64,000 nucleotides of DNA, from positions 93,329,600-93,393,599 of the forward strand of contig NC_080066.1 of assembly GCF_949987535.1 (NCBI RefSeq), in the 5' to 3' direction. Under the pieces are notes generated by a model. It did not search any database. It had not been told where the DNA came from and saw only the letters and a program-made list of their open reading frames with translations. Made by a program: the position numbers and the translations under genes. This stretch comes from Balaenoptera acutorostrata (taxonomy: Eukaryota; Chordata; Mammalia; Artiodactyla; Balaenopteridae). Shown here piece by piece: positions 49,464 to 60,544 of this stretch; within the stretch, counting starts at the first letter, position 1; the number at the start of each line of letters is the position of its first letter.

Positions 49464-50357
49464 CTAGAGAAGTTCCTTTAGCATTTGTTGTAAAGCTGGT
49501 TTGGTGGTGCTGAACTCTCTTACCCTTTGTTTGTCTGTAAAGATCTTAATTTCTCCATCAAATCTGAATGAGATCCTTGCTGGGTAGAGTAATCTTGGTT
49601 GTACATTTTTCCCTTTCATCACTTTGAATATGTCCTGCTACTCCCTTCTAGCTTGCAGAGTTTCTGCATAAAGATCAGCTGTTAACCTTATGGGGCTTCC
49701 CTTGTATGTTATTTGTTGTTTTTCCCTTGCTGCTTTTAATATTTGTTCTTTGTATTTAATTTTTGATAGTTTGGTTAATATGTGTCTTGACGTGTTTCTC
49801 CTTGGATTTATCCTGTATGGGAATCTCTGTACTTCCTGGACTTGATTAACTATTTCCTTTGCCATATTAAGGAATTTTTCAACTATAATATCTTCCAGTA
49901 TTTTCTCAGTCCCTTTCTTTTTCTCTTCTTCTTCTGGGACCCCTATAATTCGAATGTTGGTGCGTTTAATGTTGTCCCAGAGGTCTCCAAGGCTGTCCTC
50001 AATTCTTTTCATTCTTTTTTCTTTATTCTGCTCTGCAGTAGTTATTTCCGCTATTTTATCTTCCAGGTCACTTATCCGTTCTTCTGCCTCAGTTATTCTG
50101 CTATTGATTCCTTCTAGAGAATTTTTTATTTCATTTATTGTGTTGTTCATCATTGTTTGTTTGCTGTTTAGTTCTTCTAGGTCCTTGTTAAATGTTTCTT
50201 GTATTTTCTCCATTCTATTTCCAAGATTTTGGGTCATCTTTACTATCATTATTCTGAATTCTTTTTCAGGTAGACTACCTATTTCCTCTTCATTTGTTAG
50301 GTCTGGTGGGTTTTTACCTTGCTCCTTCATCTGCTATTTGTTTCACTGTCTTCTCAT
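49464..50357 (-). pseudogene. L1-D ORF1, full length but with three stops
   Basis: The frame from ATG at 50357 to TAG at 49466-49464 is 298 codons and keeps phase, as far as read by eye. Stops interrupt it at codon 5 (TGA, 50344-50342), codon 8 (TAG, 50336-50334) and codon 240 (TAG, 49640-49638). Between them, 230 codons are open from an internal ATG at 50330, covering the coiled coil (MMNNTINEIKNSLEGINSR), the RRM part (RTNIRIIGVPEEEEKKKG) and most of the C-terminal domain (ILKAAREKQQITYKG). Confidence 0.92.
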
Positions 50358-52384
50358 TTTGCTTAGCTTACTGTGTTTGGGGTCTCCTTTTTGCAGGCTG
50401 CAGGTTCGTAGTTCCCGTTGTTTTTGGTGTCTGTCCCCAGTGGCTAAGGTAGGTTCAGTGGGTTGTGTAGGCTTCCTGGTGGAGGGGACTAGTGCCTTTG
50501 TTCTGGTGGATGAGGCTGGATCTTGTGTTTCTAGTGGGCACGTACGCATCTGGTGGTTTGTTTTGGGGTGTCTGTGACCTTATTATGATTTTAGGCCGCC
50601 TCTTTGCTAATGGGTGGGGTTGTGTTCTTGTCTTGCTAGTTGTTTGGTATAGGGTGTCCAGCACTGTAGCTTGTTGGTCGTTGAGTGGAGCTGTGTCTTG
50701 ACATTGAGGTGGAGATCTCTGGGAGATTTTCGCCATTTGATATTACGTGGTGCTGGGACGTCCCTGGTGGACCAATGTCCTGAACTCGGCTCTCCCACCT
50801 CAGAGGCACAGGACTGACACCCAAAAAGAGCACCAAGACCCTGTCATCCACATGGCTCAGAATAAAAGGGAGAAATAAAGAAAGAAAAAAATGAAATAAA
50901 GGTATTAAAATAAATATAATTATTAAAAATAAAAAAAATTTTTAAGGTAATAAAAAAAAAAGATAGAAGAGAGCAACCAAATCAAAAAACAAATCCACCA
51001 ATGATAACAAGCGCTAAAAACTATACTAAAGAAAAACAAAAAACAAAACACGGACAGACCCCAAGGACAAATGGTAAAAGCAAAGCTATACAGACAAAAT
51101 CACACACAGAAGCATACACATACACACTCACAAAAAGAGAAAAAGGGACAAAAATATATATATCGTTGTTCCCAAAGTCCACCGCCTCAATTTGGGATGA
51201 TTTGTTGTCTATTCAGGTATTCCACAGATGCAGGGTACATCAAGTTGATTGTGGAGATTTAATCCGCTGCTCCTGAGGCTGCTGGGAGAAATTTCCCTTT
51301 CTCTTCTTTGTTCGCACAGCTCCCGGGGTTCAGCTTTGGATTTGGACCCGCCTCTGTGCGTAGGTCGCCTGAGGGCGTCTGTTCTTCGCTCAGACAGGAC
51401 AGGGTTAAAGGAGCAGCTGATTAGGGGGCTCTGGCTCACTCAGGCCAGGGGGAGGGAGCGGTATGGATGCGGGGCGAGCCTGCATAGGCAGAGGCCTGTG
51501 TAACGTTTGCACCAGCCTGAGGCGCGCTGTGTGTTCTCCCGGGGAAGTTGTCCCTGGATCACGGGACCCTGGCAGTGGTGGGCTGCACAGGCTCCCAGGA
51601 GGGGAGGTGTGGATAGTGACCTGTGCTTGCACACAGGCTTCTTGGTGGCGGCAGCAGCAGCCTTAGCATCCCATGCCTGTCTCTGGGGTCTGCGCTGATA
51701 GCCACGGCTCACGCCCGTCTCTGGAGCTCCTTTAAGCGGCGCTCTTAATCCCCTCTCCTCGCACACCAGGAAACAAAGAGGCAAGAAAATGTCTCTTGCC
51801 TGTCCGGCAGCTCCAGACCTTTTCCCGGACTCCCTCCCGTCTAGCTGTAGCGCACTAGCCCCCTTCAGGCTGTGTTCACACAGCCAGCCCCAGTCCTCTC
51901 CCTGGGATCTGACTGAAGCCCTAGCCTCAGCTCCCAGCCCCCGCCCGCCCCGGCGGGTGAGCAGACAAGCCTCTCGGGCTGGTGAGTGCTGGTTGGCACT
52001 GATCCTCCGTGTGGGAATCTCTCCGCTTTGCCCTCCGCACCCCCGTTGCTGTGCTCTCCTCCGAGGCTCCGAAGCTTCCCCCTTCCTCCACCCGTGATCT
52101 CCACCCGTGAAGGGCCTTCCTCGTGTGTGGAAACCTTTCCTCCTTCACAGCTCCCTCCCACTGGTGCAGGTCCCATCCCTATTCTTTTGTCTTTGTTTTT
52201 TCTTTTTTCTTTCGCCCTACCCAAGTATGTGGGGAGTTTCTTGCCTTTTGGGAGGTCTGAGTTCTTCTGCCAGCATTCAGTAGGTGTTCTGTAGGGGTTG
52301 TTTAGATGTATTTTTAATGTATTTGTGGGGAGGAAGGTGATCTCTTCCATCTTACTCTTCCGCCATCTTGAAGCTCTATTCCCC
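50358..52384 (-). promoter_or_regulatory. L1-D 5' UTR / internal promoter region
   Basis: About 2 kb. The part at 51200-52150 is GC-rich with many CpGs, the expected character of an L1 internal RNA polymerase II promoter. The part at 50870-51170 is A-rich on the plus strand. Part of it (50691-51416) is present in L1-A in inverted sense. The 161- and 114-codon frames at 51440-52350 are GC-driven and have no known domain. Confidence 0.75.
52360..52370 (-). promoter_or_regulatory. YY1-type motif at the 5' tip of L1-D
   Basis: On the minus strand it reads CAAGATGGCGG about 15 bases from the element's start. In human L1 a YY1 site of the same core (AAGATGGC) lies near the 5' end and directs accurate initiation. 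Here it supports that 52384 is close to the true 5' end. Confidence 0.7.
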
Positions 52385-52429
52385 TGTAGAAGTATTCTTA
52401 GGCAAGCCCTATCTTAATAAATGGAACTT

Positions 52430-53130
52430 CCATCTATCCATCACCCCTCATGGTCCTTCTGTCACCAAGTCCTACCTATTTTACTTCCTAAAGAACTGTC
52501 AAATCCATCCACTTCTCATCTTTTGCCAGAGCCATTGAAAGAACCTCCTAACTAGACTCCTTCTCATAATCTTGTTACTTTCTGATCACTCACAGTCTGA
52601 TCCTGTCACTCCTTTGCTTAAAAACTCTTCAGTGGCTTTCTTTTGCTCTTTGGATAATATCTCAGATCCTTAACATTGTCTCCAAGGCTCTGCACCAGCT
52701 AACCTCTATCTCCTTTCCCACATCCACCCCGCTCGGGGGTCAACCATAGTCTTCCATTTTCTTGAATGTACCTCATTCCTTTTTGATTCATGGACTTTGA
52801 AAAACTGTTCTTTATACCTGGAGGGCTCTTCTCCTCATTCCCCTTTCACTTGGGTATCTTCTATACTTCCTTCATATTAGAGCATTTCCTCAAAGACTTC
52901 CCTAAACCCCAGACTAAGGCAGATCTCCCTCCTTATTTCTATCCTGTTGTCCCTGTAGTTTTCCATTATGAAACTTACATAGTAGATTTGAGGATTTGTA
53001 GACTTGTGGATTATTATTGTAAATTCAAAGACAGCGGAGGTTATACCATTTTGCTTATTATTCTATCTGCAGCCACAAGCGTAGTACCTGGCAGGGTAGG
53101 TGCTGAATAAATGTTTTTGAATGACTAAAT
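52430..53130 (+). repeat. L2 LINE 3' region
   Basis: CCTTCTGTCACCAAGTCCTA, CCTCCTAACTAGACTCCTTC, GATCCTGTCACTCCTTTGCT, CTTCAGTGGCTTTC, CAAGGCTCTGCACCAGCTAA and TACCTGGCAGGGTAGGTGCT..AATAAATG follow the L2 consensus in order. The 106-codon frame at 52790-53110 is a relic or chance frame. Confidence 0.8.
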
Positions 53131-53261
53131 AAATTAATGCCTCTTACATATGGTATATAATGAATACATGAAATGAGCACCATCCACAACTATGGTTGGC
53201 CAGGGTCAACTCCAGCCCTACCTTTACTGAAACCCTTTCCTCCATTAAAATAGCATGTATC

Positions 53262-53628
53262 AGGCTTCCCTGGTGGTGCAGTGGTTAAGAATCTGCCTGC
53301 CAATTCAGGGGACACAGGTTTGATCCTTGGTGCAGGAAGATCCTACATGCCGCGGAGCAGCTAAGTCCGTGCACCACAACTACTGTGCCTGTGCTCTAGA
53401 GCCTGCAAGCCACAACTACTGAGCACACGTGCCACAACTACTGAAGCCTGCTTGCCTAGAGCCCATGCTCTACAACAAGAGAAGCCACTGCAATGAGAAG
53501 CCCGCTCACCACAACAAAGAGGAGCCCCTGCTCGCCGCAACTAGAGAAAGCCCGCATGCAGCATCAAAGACCCAATGCAGCCATAAATAAATAAAACAAA
53601 CAAGTAAATAAATTTTAAAAAATAAAAT
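53262..53628 (+). mobile_element. CHR-1-like tRNA-derived SINE
   Basis: Head AGGCTTCCCTGGTGGTGCAG, altered B box (GGTTTGATCC), CACAACTACTGAGCAC body and AAATAAATAAAAC tail. The TSD AAAATA(G/A)CAT(G/A)TATC lies at 53247-53261 and 53629-53643. Confidence 0.94.
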
Positions 53629-53643
53629 AAAATAACATATATC

Positions 53644-55403
53644 TTCATTCTCCTAGGATGCTTCCAACTGGGAACCAGTCTTAATATCAAGAAGACTCTG
53701 ATTTCTGATATATGGTTTGGGTGTTTATGTTTTCAGTGATTACTTCATTTCACATGTAAGGGGGGAAATGATCAAGAGACTAGACGGCGTGTCAAAGTAG
53801 AACACCGTAAACCAGGGAGTATTGAGAGACAGCCAGGGCCAGGTTCTAACTGAGTGCTTTCTTGGCTCTGATCTTAAGGGACCAGAACAACTTCAGTGGT
53901 GGCAGAAAAGACATTAGGAAGTGAATAGGGAAATGGTAAAGACTTAATAGGGGATATCGTGTTAGAGATAATGAGTTATTTTTACTAATACTAACTCTTC
54001 CTAAAGAGGGGCGCATATGTTTTTCTAATAACAATAATCTAAAGATTGGACCACTTACACCCAGCCAGCATTGTCCATTTTCTGAAGGAGTTCTGCACAA
54101 GTGGAAGAGAGAGCTCTCTGTTACAGGAGCTGAGATAGTTGAGATCCTAGTTATTCTTAAGCAGAGGTGGGTTTTATTGACTCAGAGAAGCACTTAACTG
54201 CTAAGTGTAGTGAATTAGCTTCGATATGGGGGGAAACATACTTTGTAGGGCCTAAATACCTTATTAAAAGCAATATGATACTACATAAAAAGAATAAACA
54301 AGTTTCTTGGGAAATCATGGTTATAACCAACTAAATTTATAGACTAGTATTTCAAAGTGGCAACTGGAGAAATTCAAATAGAACATCGGAGATTCTTGGC
54401 AGTGCATTGGACTTGGAATTCAATCATAATCTGTTATTTCCTGGTTCCCTTACCCTAAATACTAAATACTCTGTTCTCCAATTGGAGATTGGTTTTGTTC
54501 TTCAAGTCTTAATTTTCACATCATTGCCCAACACCTGTGTTGTTGTTGTTGAATAAGAAATATTCTGCCTTATCTCACTATTTTATCATTCTGGGGTACT
54601 TTCCAGGCTTACCTAACATTTGTGAAAAACAGTGGGTAAAAGTAAGCAGAGATCACTCCAGAAATTCTTAATGAAACAGAAAATATACAAAAATATTCAG
54701 AGCATCTGCACTAATGCCTCATGACAATCCATTTGGACTTTTGGGGCTGGAGAGAAAGAAATCACCTGACAGTTTTGTGTATCACCACCTAGGTTCCTTT
54801 CTAGTCAGTAATAGTGGTGATGTTTGCAGATTTGCTATCTCCTCCCCTGACCCCTGCCCCAATCCATGTGGAGTAAACTATTTTGAATCTGGAAGGAGGT
54901 TGCCTCTTTTAAGCCATGGAAGGCTGAGTTTAAGTCCCAGTCCCTTGACTTTAGTGTCTATCCCTTCTCCTAGGAATGTAATCCAAATCATTATGGGTCA
55001 GTATATACCTAGAAAAGCCCAGGATTATAGAAGCTGCATGAACATGCCATGGGAAGCAAATTGAACCCTTTGTGTAAGCAGTTTCTACAGTGCCAGAAAT
55101 AGAATGTGTTGCCCTCAAAAGTACAGGCTTATTTATTGGCAATTTAGGGAACAGTACTTTGCCAATACAGTTCCATATTCCTTTAAGCAAACTTCACATG
55201 TAAAAACTATGTTTATTCAATAGTGAGGGCTAAAGAACTTTTTGTTTTAAAGGCTTTTTTTAAAAGTTGGTCCATGTTTCATCTAAAAACCAAACTTCCT
55301 GGTGTAGTTTTTAAAGCCTTTTTATTATCAAATAAAACACAGACATGGAAGACCATGTAAACCAAATGTATGGCTTAATACATTATTATAAGGTGAACAC
55401 CAC
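53644..55403. other. Unrecognised non-coding interval
   Basis: No gene supported. The longest frame is 116 codons at 54714-55064, without a known domain. A (TTG)4 run lies at 54538-54550. Confidence 0.4.
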
Positions 55404-55740
55404 TGCTTTGGACTGAATGTTTGTTTCTCCTCCCAAATTCATAGGTTGAAACCCCCATCCCAAATATGATGGTATTTGGAGTTGGGGCCCTTGGGAGGTA
55501 ATTGGACCATGAGGCTAGGGCCCTCATGAATGGGATTAGGGCCCTTATAAGAAGTGACACAGAGAAATCACCTGTCTTTGCCATGTGAGGACACAGCAAG
55601 AAGATGACCATATGTAAACCAGTAAGAGGACTGTCACCTGGTACCCTGATATTGGATTTCACAGCCTCCACAACTGTGAGAAATATATGTTTGTTGTTTA
55701 GGCCAGTAATTTATTAGAGCAGCCTGAACTGGCTAAAACA
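55404..55740 (+). mobile_element. MLT1-type solo LTR (ERVL-MaLR)
   Basis: TGCTTTGGACTGAATGTTTG, CCCAAATTCATAGGTTGAAA, CCTCATGAATGGGATTAGGG, GCCATGTGAGGACACAGC and CCACAACTGTGAGAAATAT, ending in CTAAAACA, match the ancient MLT1 long terminal repeat in order. No internal sequence or partner LTR follows, so it is a solo LTR. It begins TG and ends CA. No TSD was seen. Confidence 0.85.
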
Positions 55741-56925
55741 GCCATGGAGGTCATGAAATAGAACTTTGCCACCCGTTTGATAGTCCCATCCGTATGCCCC
55801 AACTCAATCATAGCCCTTTCCTTTCCTGATTAGTAACTACTGTTCTGCTATAGAAACACTTTTCCTTGCATTTTTATCATTTTATCACCCAAATGTGCAT
55901 TCCTAGACACTATTTTAGTCGTGTCCATTTTTCTTAATGCATTTTAAAGTATTCAATTAATTTCTAATTAACTTACAATTTTTTAGGGAAAATCTATTGT
56001 ATAAAAGAAGGTATACCTTAAGTCCACTTACCTTTCCCATTGTAGTAAAGGCAGTTGTAGACTAAAATGTGTTACCCTCACTTTTGAAGTTCATGGAGAA
56101 TAGCCTAAGCAATTTGCTTGCCTTGTTTGTATGGGCATGTAAAGGGCATCCCCAGTAGGTATGACTGACTGTCTCCAAAAAGGGAAAGAAGAGAAAGAAA
56201 AGGGACAGCCCTGAGGAAGAAAATCTTAAGGGACAAGGAAATACATCCTCAGCTGTATATTAGTTAGTGTAGCAAGGTGAGGGTAAAAAGAGAGAAGAAG
56301 GGAAAGGAGATAGTGTCACATCCTACCAGCTCTCAATTTGCTTAGACTCTGAATTCTAGAAAGCATAAATCTTATAGAAAGAGTAAATGGTAGATGAAAG
56401 ATAGAATTAGGAATCAGGATGTGATCATTGCAAACATTCCCATACCCCATCTCCAAGGGAGATTATCAATATAAATTATACAGAAGAAATAAATATGACC
56501 AAATGAGTAGTTTGGATAGGGCTAATGATATAAAGGATAGTCAAAACTTCAGTTGGAACCACATAAAACTTTTAAAATGAAATTAGATCTAATAATAAAT
56601 AGCATCATTTTCCACAGCCCTTTGAAAGTGCAGGAACTTTTCCAATTTACACATAGATTGTATTCCAAAACTTTATTCTAAATTGGTTCATAGAAACCTA
56701 TAATATATTTCTCCAGAGACATAACATTGTAAATGGCGATGTAATTTTTAGGTTAGCCCACAAAATTTTGAACTCATGGGACGACTGATGAACTATAGTT
56801 TTGTGATGAAAAACAGCAGAAATACAAGTAGTACAGTACAGGTTGTAAAAATGAAACCCAATATTGAATAATACAGTTATTGAAAAGTTTGAATGCGGTG
56901 CCTAATGAAAAGCACATTATCAGAG
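55741..56925. other. Unrecognised non-coding interval
   Basis: No gene, RNA gene or nameable repeat was seen. Confidence 0.4.
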
Positions 56926-56939
56926 GCTAATATGGAAGT

Positions 56940-57300
56940 TTTTTTAAATATCTTTCTATATTTTATTTATTTATTTTTGGCTGCGTTGGGTCTTCATTGC
57001 TGCATGCGGGCTTTCTCTAGTTGTGGCGAGCGGGGGCTACTCTTCATTGCGGTGTGCAGGCTTCACATTGGGGTGGCTTGTCTTTGTTGAGGAGCATGGG
57101 CTCTAGGCATGCGGGCTTCAGTAGTTGTGGCATGCAGGCTCAGTAGTTTTGGCTTGCGGGCTCTAGCGCACAGGCTCAATAGTTGTGGCACATGGGTTTA
57201 GTTGTTCCGCGGCATGTGGGATCTTCCCAGACCAGGGCTCGAACCCATGTCCCCTGTATTGGCAGGTGGATTCTTAACCACTGCGCCACCAGGGACATCC
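56940..57300 (-). mobile_element. CHR-1-like tRNA-derived SINE
   Basis: On the minus strand: GGATGTCCCTGGTGGCGCAG head, B box of type GGTTCGAGCC, CACAACTATTGAGCCTG body and (AAAT)n tail. The TSD GCTAATATGGAAGT lies at 56926-56939 and 57301-57314 and is perfect. Confidence 0.95.
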
Positions 57301-57314
57301 GCTAATATGGAAGT

Positions 57315-58369
57315 GGATGGAAAGTTTTACAGTGATTTTGAATCAGGCTTTTGGACATTTTCAGGGGCTGTATACATAACTCACTAATTTTTTATCTATC
57401 GTTGCTGCAAGTCATGTTGCTTTCATGTTCATTGAAACCAGCATATAACTAGATCTTATTAGCTATAATTTAGATCATTTTTGTATTTACAAGTTGAATG
57501 AAGAGTGAGAGGAGGAGAAAGGAAAAAATGATAAAAATGTTTTGAGTTGGAAAAGAATGTATGAGGATATAGGAAGATAAAAAGAAATGTGTGGGAATTG
57601 TGGACACTTTTTATTTTCTTTATTAATCCTTTAACAGTAAATGTGTTTTACTTTTATAATGAAAAAATTTTGATTTTCTTTTTAAAGAATGTGTAGTATG
57701 AGGAAAACATTGCTGAGGTGGTATTAACTAAATTGGAGTTGAGGAGGGAGATGAGTCATCTCTTCACAGGGGCAATTGAAGCTATAGAAGTGGATGGGAA
57801 ATCTCAGACTCCATAGAATAAGGAAAGAGATTTGAAGAAGAAACTATAGGGAACACCAATATTTAAAGGATGGAAAAGAGAAAGAGCCTAAAATATAAAA
57901 CAGGAGACACATCAGACAGAATAGTATCCTGGAAGCCGACATGGAAGAATGCTTAAGACGGAGGTATTTGTCTATGATGTCAGTCCACGGAGATGAGGAA
58001 AGGCCAGGGGTGCTCACAGACATGGCTAAAAAGACCAAAACTATTCCTTCCATGCTCCCAGGATTCTCTCAGTTGATTCCTGGTGAGGAAAAGATGCTCC
58101 TTGCTGACTGGCAAGATTGTGGGCACTGATGAGAATGTAATGTACCTGTTCATCAACCTTATCATTACAGGCCCACAGCACTGTACAACCCAATCACAAA
58201 TTTCACATAGTAAAACTAATCACATATCCAATGCCCGGAGGACCATTTTCTTTCACCTACACAGGGCTCTAGTCACACTTAGCTTTCTCCCTCCAAAGAG
58301 TGTCATGAACAAACAGTATATGAATCAAGAGGATGCTAGCCTAGAGCAAGCAACCTAGGAGAAAAGTGT
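57315..58369. other. Non-coding interval, possibly with an old repeat
   Basis: GGGAACACCAATATTTAAAG (57851 on) is shared with a widespread old mammalian repeat that I cannot name with certainty. The frames at 57844-58358 overlap on both strands and lack known domains. Confidence 0.35.
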
Positions 58370-58763
58370 GGGTCTGTTTCTGGGCTCTTTATTCTGTTTT
58401 GTTGATCTTTTTTTCTTTCTGTCAGTATCACTCTGTCCTGATTACTGTAGCTTTATAATACATTTTGAAATTAGGCAGTATTAGTCCTCCAAATTTGTTC
58501 TTCTTTTGCAATATTGTTTTGCCTATTTTAGGTCCTTTGTATTGCCACGTGAATTTTAGAATTGGTTTGTTATTCTTCAAAAAAAAGCCTGCTGAGATTT
58601 TGACAGCAATTACACCGGATCCATAGATCTGTTTGGAGAGAATGGATATCTTAACATTACTGAGTCTTGAAATCCATGAACACAATATATCCCTGCATTT
58701 GTTTAGGTTTTCTTTAATTTCTCTCAGCAATGTTTTGTGATTTTCAGTGTAATTGTTAGAGTT
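58370..58763 (-). mobile_element. Old L1 ORF2 fragment
   Basis: A 100-codon minus frame at 58428-58730 ([38 protein letters not shown]) matches the ORF2 region just after the reverse transcriptase, as in L1-D at 46806-47060. It is clearly older. It continues as TTTTTAAATTGCTAATC after the SINE at 59135. Confidence 0.8.
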
Positions 58764-58827
58764 GTTTTTTTTTCCATCTGACTGTTCCTGAGTTACAACC
58801 TTTTTTTTTTTAAACGTGATGATCCAT

Positions 58828-58858
<31 letters not shown>

Positions 58859-59121
58859 TGGCTGTGTTGGGTCTTCGTTTCTGTGCGAGGGCTTTCTCTA
58901 GTTACGGCAAGTGGGGGCCACTCTTCATCGCAGTGCGTGGGCCTCTTACTGTTGTGGCCTCTCTTGTTGCGGAGCACAAGCTCCAGACGCGCAGGCTCAG
59001 TAACTGCGGCTCACGGGCCTAGTTGCTCTGCGGCATGTGGGATCTTCCCAGACCAGGGCTCGAACCCGTGTCCCCTGCATCAGCAGGCAGACTCTCAACC
59101 ACTGCGCCACCAGGGAAGCCC
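58764..59121 (-). mobile_element. CHR-2-like SINE with a probable 3' transduction
   Basis: Minus-strand SINE with a perfect TSD AATTGTTAGAGTT at 58751-58763 and 59122-59134. Between its (AAAT)n tail and the TSD there are two A-tracts (T runs at 58765-58773 and 58801-58811 on the plus strand) separated by about 27 bases of non-SINE sequence (58774-58800). This is the layout of a read-through transcript that was then inserted. Confidence 0.9.
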
Positions 59122-59134
59122 AATTGTTAGAGTT

Positions 59135-59915
59135 TTTTAAATTGCTAATCACTTGCATGTGAAATGTTATCTCATTGAGGTTTTAGTGGAGGTCCCTGAT
59201 CACCACTGAGATCAAGCATCTTTTGAGTGATTATTGGCCCTTCAGGTTTCCTCTTCCCTGAATTGCTTTCATGTTGACCCTACATTTTATTTAGCAAGAA
59301 TATCTCCATTTGGGTGTTCTTAGGGTCTCTTGTTTTTCATCTATCTTTTGTTTTTATTGATAGTCGAATTTTTTGTTGTTGTTTAGCTCGAATTTTTTGT
59401 TGTTGTTTAGCTCTTCTGATATAGTAATTTAGACTTTGGGGTAAATACCTCTTTACATCTTTTCATTTCTTATTAACTTTATCCTCTCCTATTTTCTGCC
59501 AGTAGGAAGTTCCAGTCTTTCTCATGTGCCCTGGATGTTCTAGCTTAGATAACTTTTGAGAACTCTGATTTGAAAGCAAAGCAGGAGGTCACTTAACTTG
59601 TCAGCATCCCTTGGGCAATGCCTAGTTTATCTCTTTGCTCAGCTAATCTGCTCATTCCTCATGGTTCACTGCTCTGGACATTCTGCGATTCTGTTCCAAC
59701 TGAGCATATTAAAAGAGAGAGACAATTCCGCATCACTGGGCAGAACTTGAGTAGCCTGGGGTTCTCACCTTTGAGGCAGCAGGCACCTTGGCAGATTGCT
59801 CAGCAACTCTGAGAGATGGTTGTCAGAAAGCACAAGAGCCTCAGGCATTGTTCTGTGAACTTGCTTTGAGCAGCAAAAGGGATCTGCACATAACAATTTC
59901 TCAAGAAAAATTTGG
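59135..59915. other. Non-coding interval with an exact 24-bp duplication
   Basis: No gene supported. The first part may continue an old L1. A 24-bp unit is repeated in tandem at 59364-59411. Confidence 0.4.
59364..59411. repeat. Exact two-copy 24-bp tandem repeat
   Basis: The unit begins TCGAATTTTTTGTTG and ends TTTAGC. Copies are at 59364-59387 and 59388-59411 with no difference, which suggests a recent slippage event. Confidence 0.95.
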
Positions 59916-59927
59916 TGATTGATTTTA

Positions 59928-60084
59928 CTGATGATCCATGTTTCTTTTCTTAATTAATTAATTTATTATTATTTTTTTGGCCATGCCACGTGGCATCTTA
60001 GTTCCCCCAACCAGGGATTGAACCCGTGCCCTCTGCAGTGGAAGCACAGAGTCTTAACCACTGGACCACCAGGGAAGTCCCTGT
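59928..60084 (-). mobile_element. Short tRNA-Glu-type SINE
   Basis: On the minus strand: GGACTTCCCTGGTGGTCCAG head, altered B box (GGTTCAATCCC), short body (GATGCCACGTGGCATGGCC) and an (AAT)n/(TTAA)n tail. The TSD TGATTGATTTTA lies at 59916-59927 and 60085-60096. About 20 bases next to the left TSD are not SINE tail. Confidence 0.88.
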
Positions 60085-60096
60085 TGATTGATTTTA

Positions 60097-60544
60097 ATTT
60101 AAAAGTTTGATTTCTGTTATAAAAGAGGCTTTCTGTGATTTCTAAGTCAGAGTCCTACATGGATCTGGTTATGTCTTACAGAATATTCTTTATGATATTA
60201 CAGTTTGTAAATAATTACGTTTTGCTTTTCAATACTTCAAACATTTGTTGAGTACCTACTGTATGCCGAGCAGTGTGTCAAGGATCTACACTATCAGGGT
60301 GAAGACAGCATGGTCCTTCCCCTAAAAGGCTTATAGATACAAGAATGTAGGTAGGAGTTAACTAACTCCAGTGCTTTCTCAGAAAAAGAAAAGGGAAGGT
60401 AAAGGCATTCTAAGGCACAAAAAGCAAGCAGTCTTATAGAAACTTGGTCAGGAAGAGTAGATCTAGGGAATTAAATGCATACCTGCAACATGTGATTTCT
60501 AGACGACTGGAGACCAAAAAGAAATATTGAAAGAAGTTGGCAAT
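60097..60544. other. Non-coding interval
   Basis: CAAACATTTGTTGAGTACCT..CTGTATGCC (60238-60270) is a common old mammalian repeat motif. No gene was seen. Confidence 0.4.

Larger units (their letters stand above)
45590..52384 (-). mobile_element. L1-D: about 6.8-kb LINE-1, intact 5' end, no 3' UTR
   Basis: The most complete L1 in the window. On the minus strand: 5' UTR of about 2 kb (50358-52384), ORF1 (49464-50357), ORF2 (45605-49405), then an A-rich run instead of the 3' UTR. The TSD GTAGAAGTATT lies at 45579-45589 and 52386-52396. The 5' tip carries a YY1-type motif. Both ORFs hold premature stops or frameshifts, so it is not autonomous. Confidence 0.96.

Noticed and set aside
49954..50577. 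207-codon plus-strand open frame
   Set aside because: Antisense to L1-D ORF1 and 5' UTR. The serine/leucine/phenylalanine-rich product is what antisense A-rich coding sequence gives.
51200..52150. CpG-rich stretch as the promoter island of a host gene
   Set aside because: It lies wholly inside L1-D, between its TSDs, and reads into ORF1 on the minus strand. No host exon is near.
51865..52350. 161-codon minus frame, and neighbouring GC-rich frames at 51440-52294
   Set aside because: They lie in the L1-D 5' UTR, are open on both strands because of GC content, and show no known domain.
53375..53470. CRISPR-like or satellite array from repeated CACAACTACTGAGC
   Set aside because: The spacing is irregular and the same motif is the normal body of CHR-1 SINEs.
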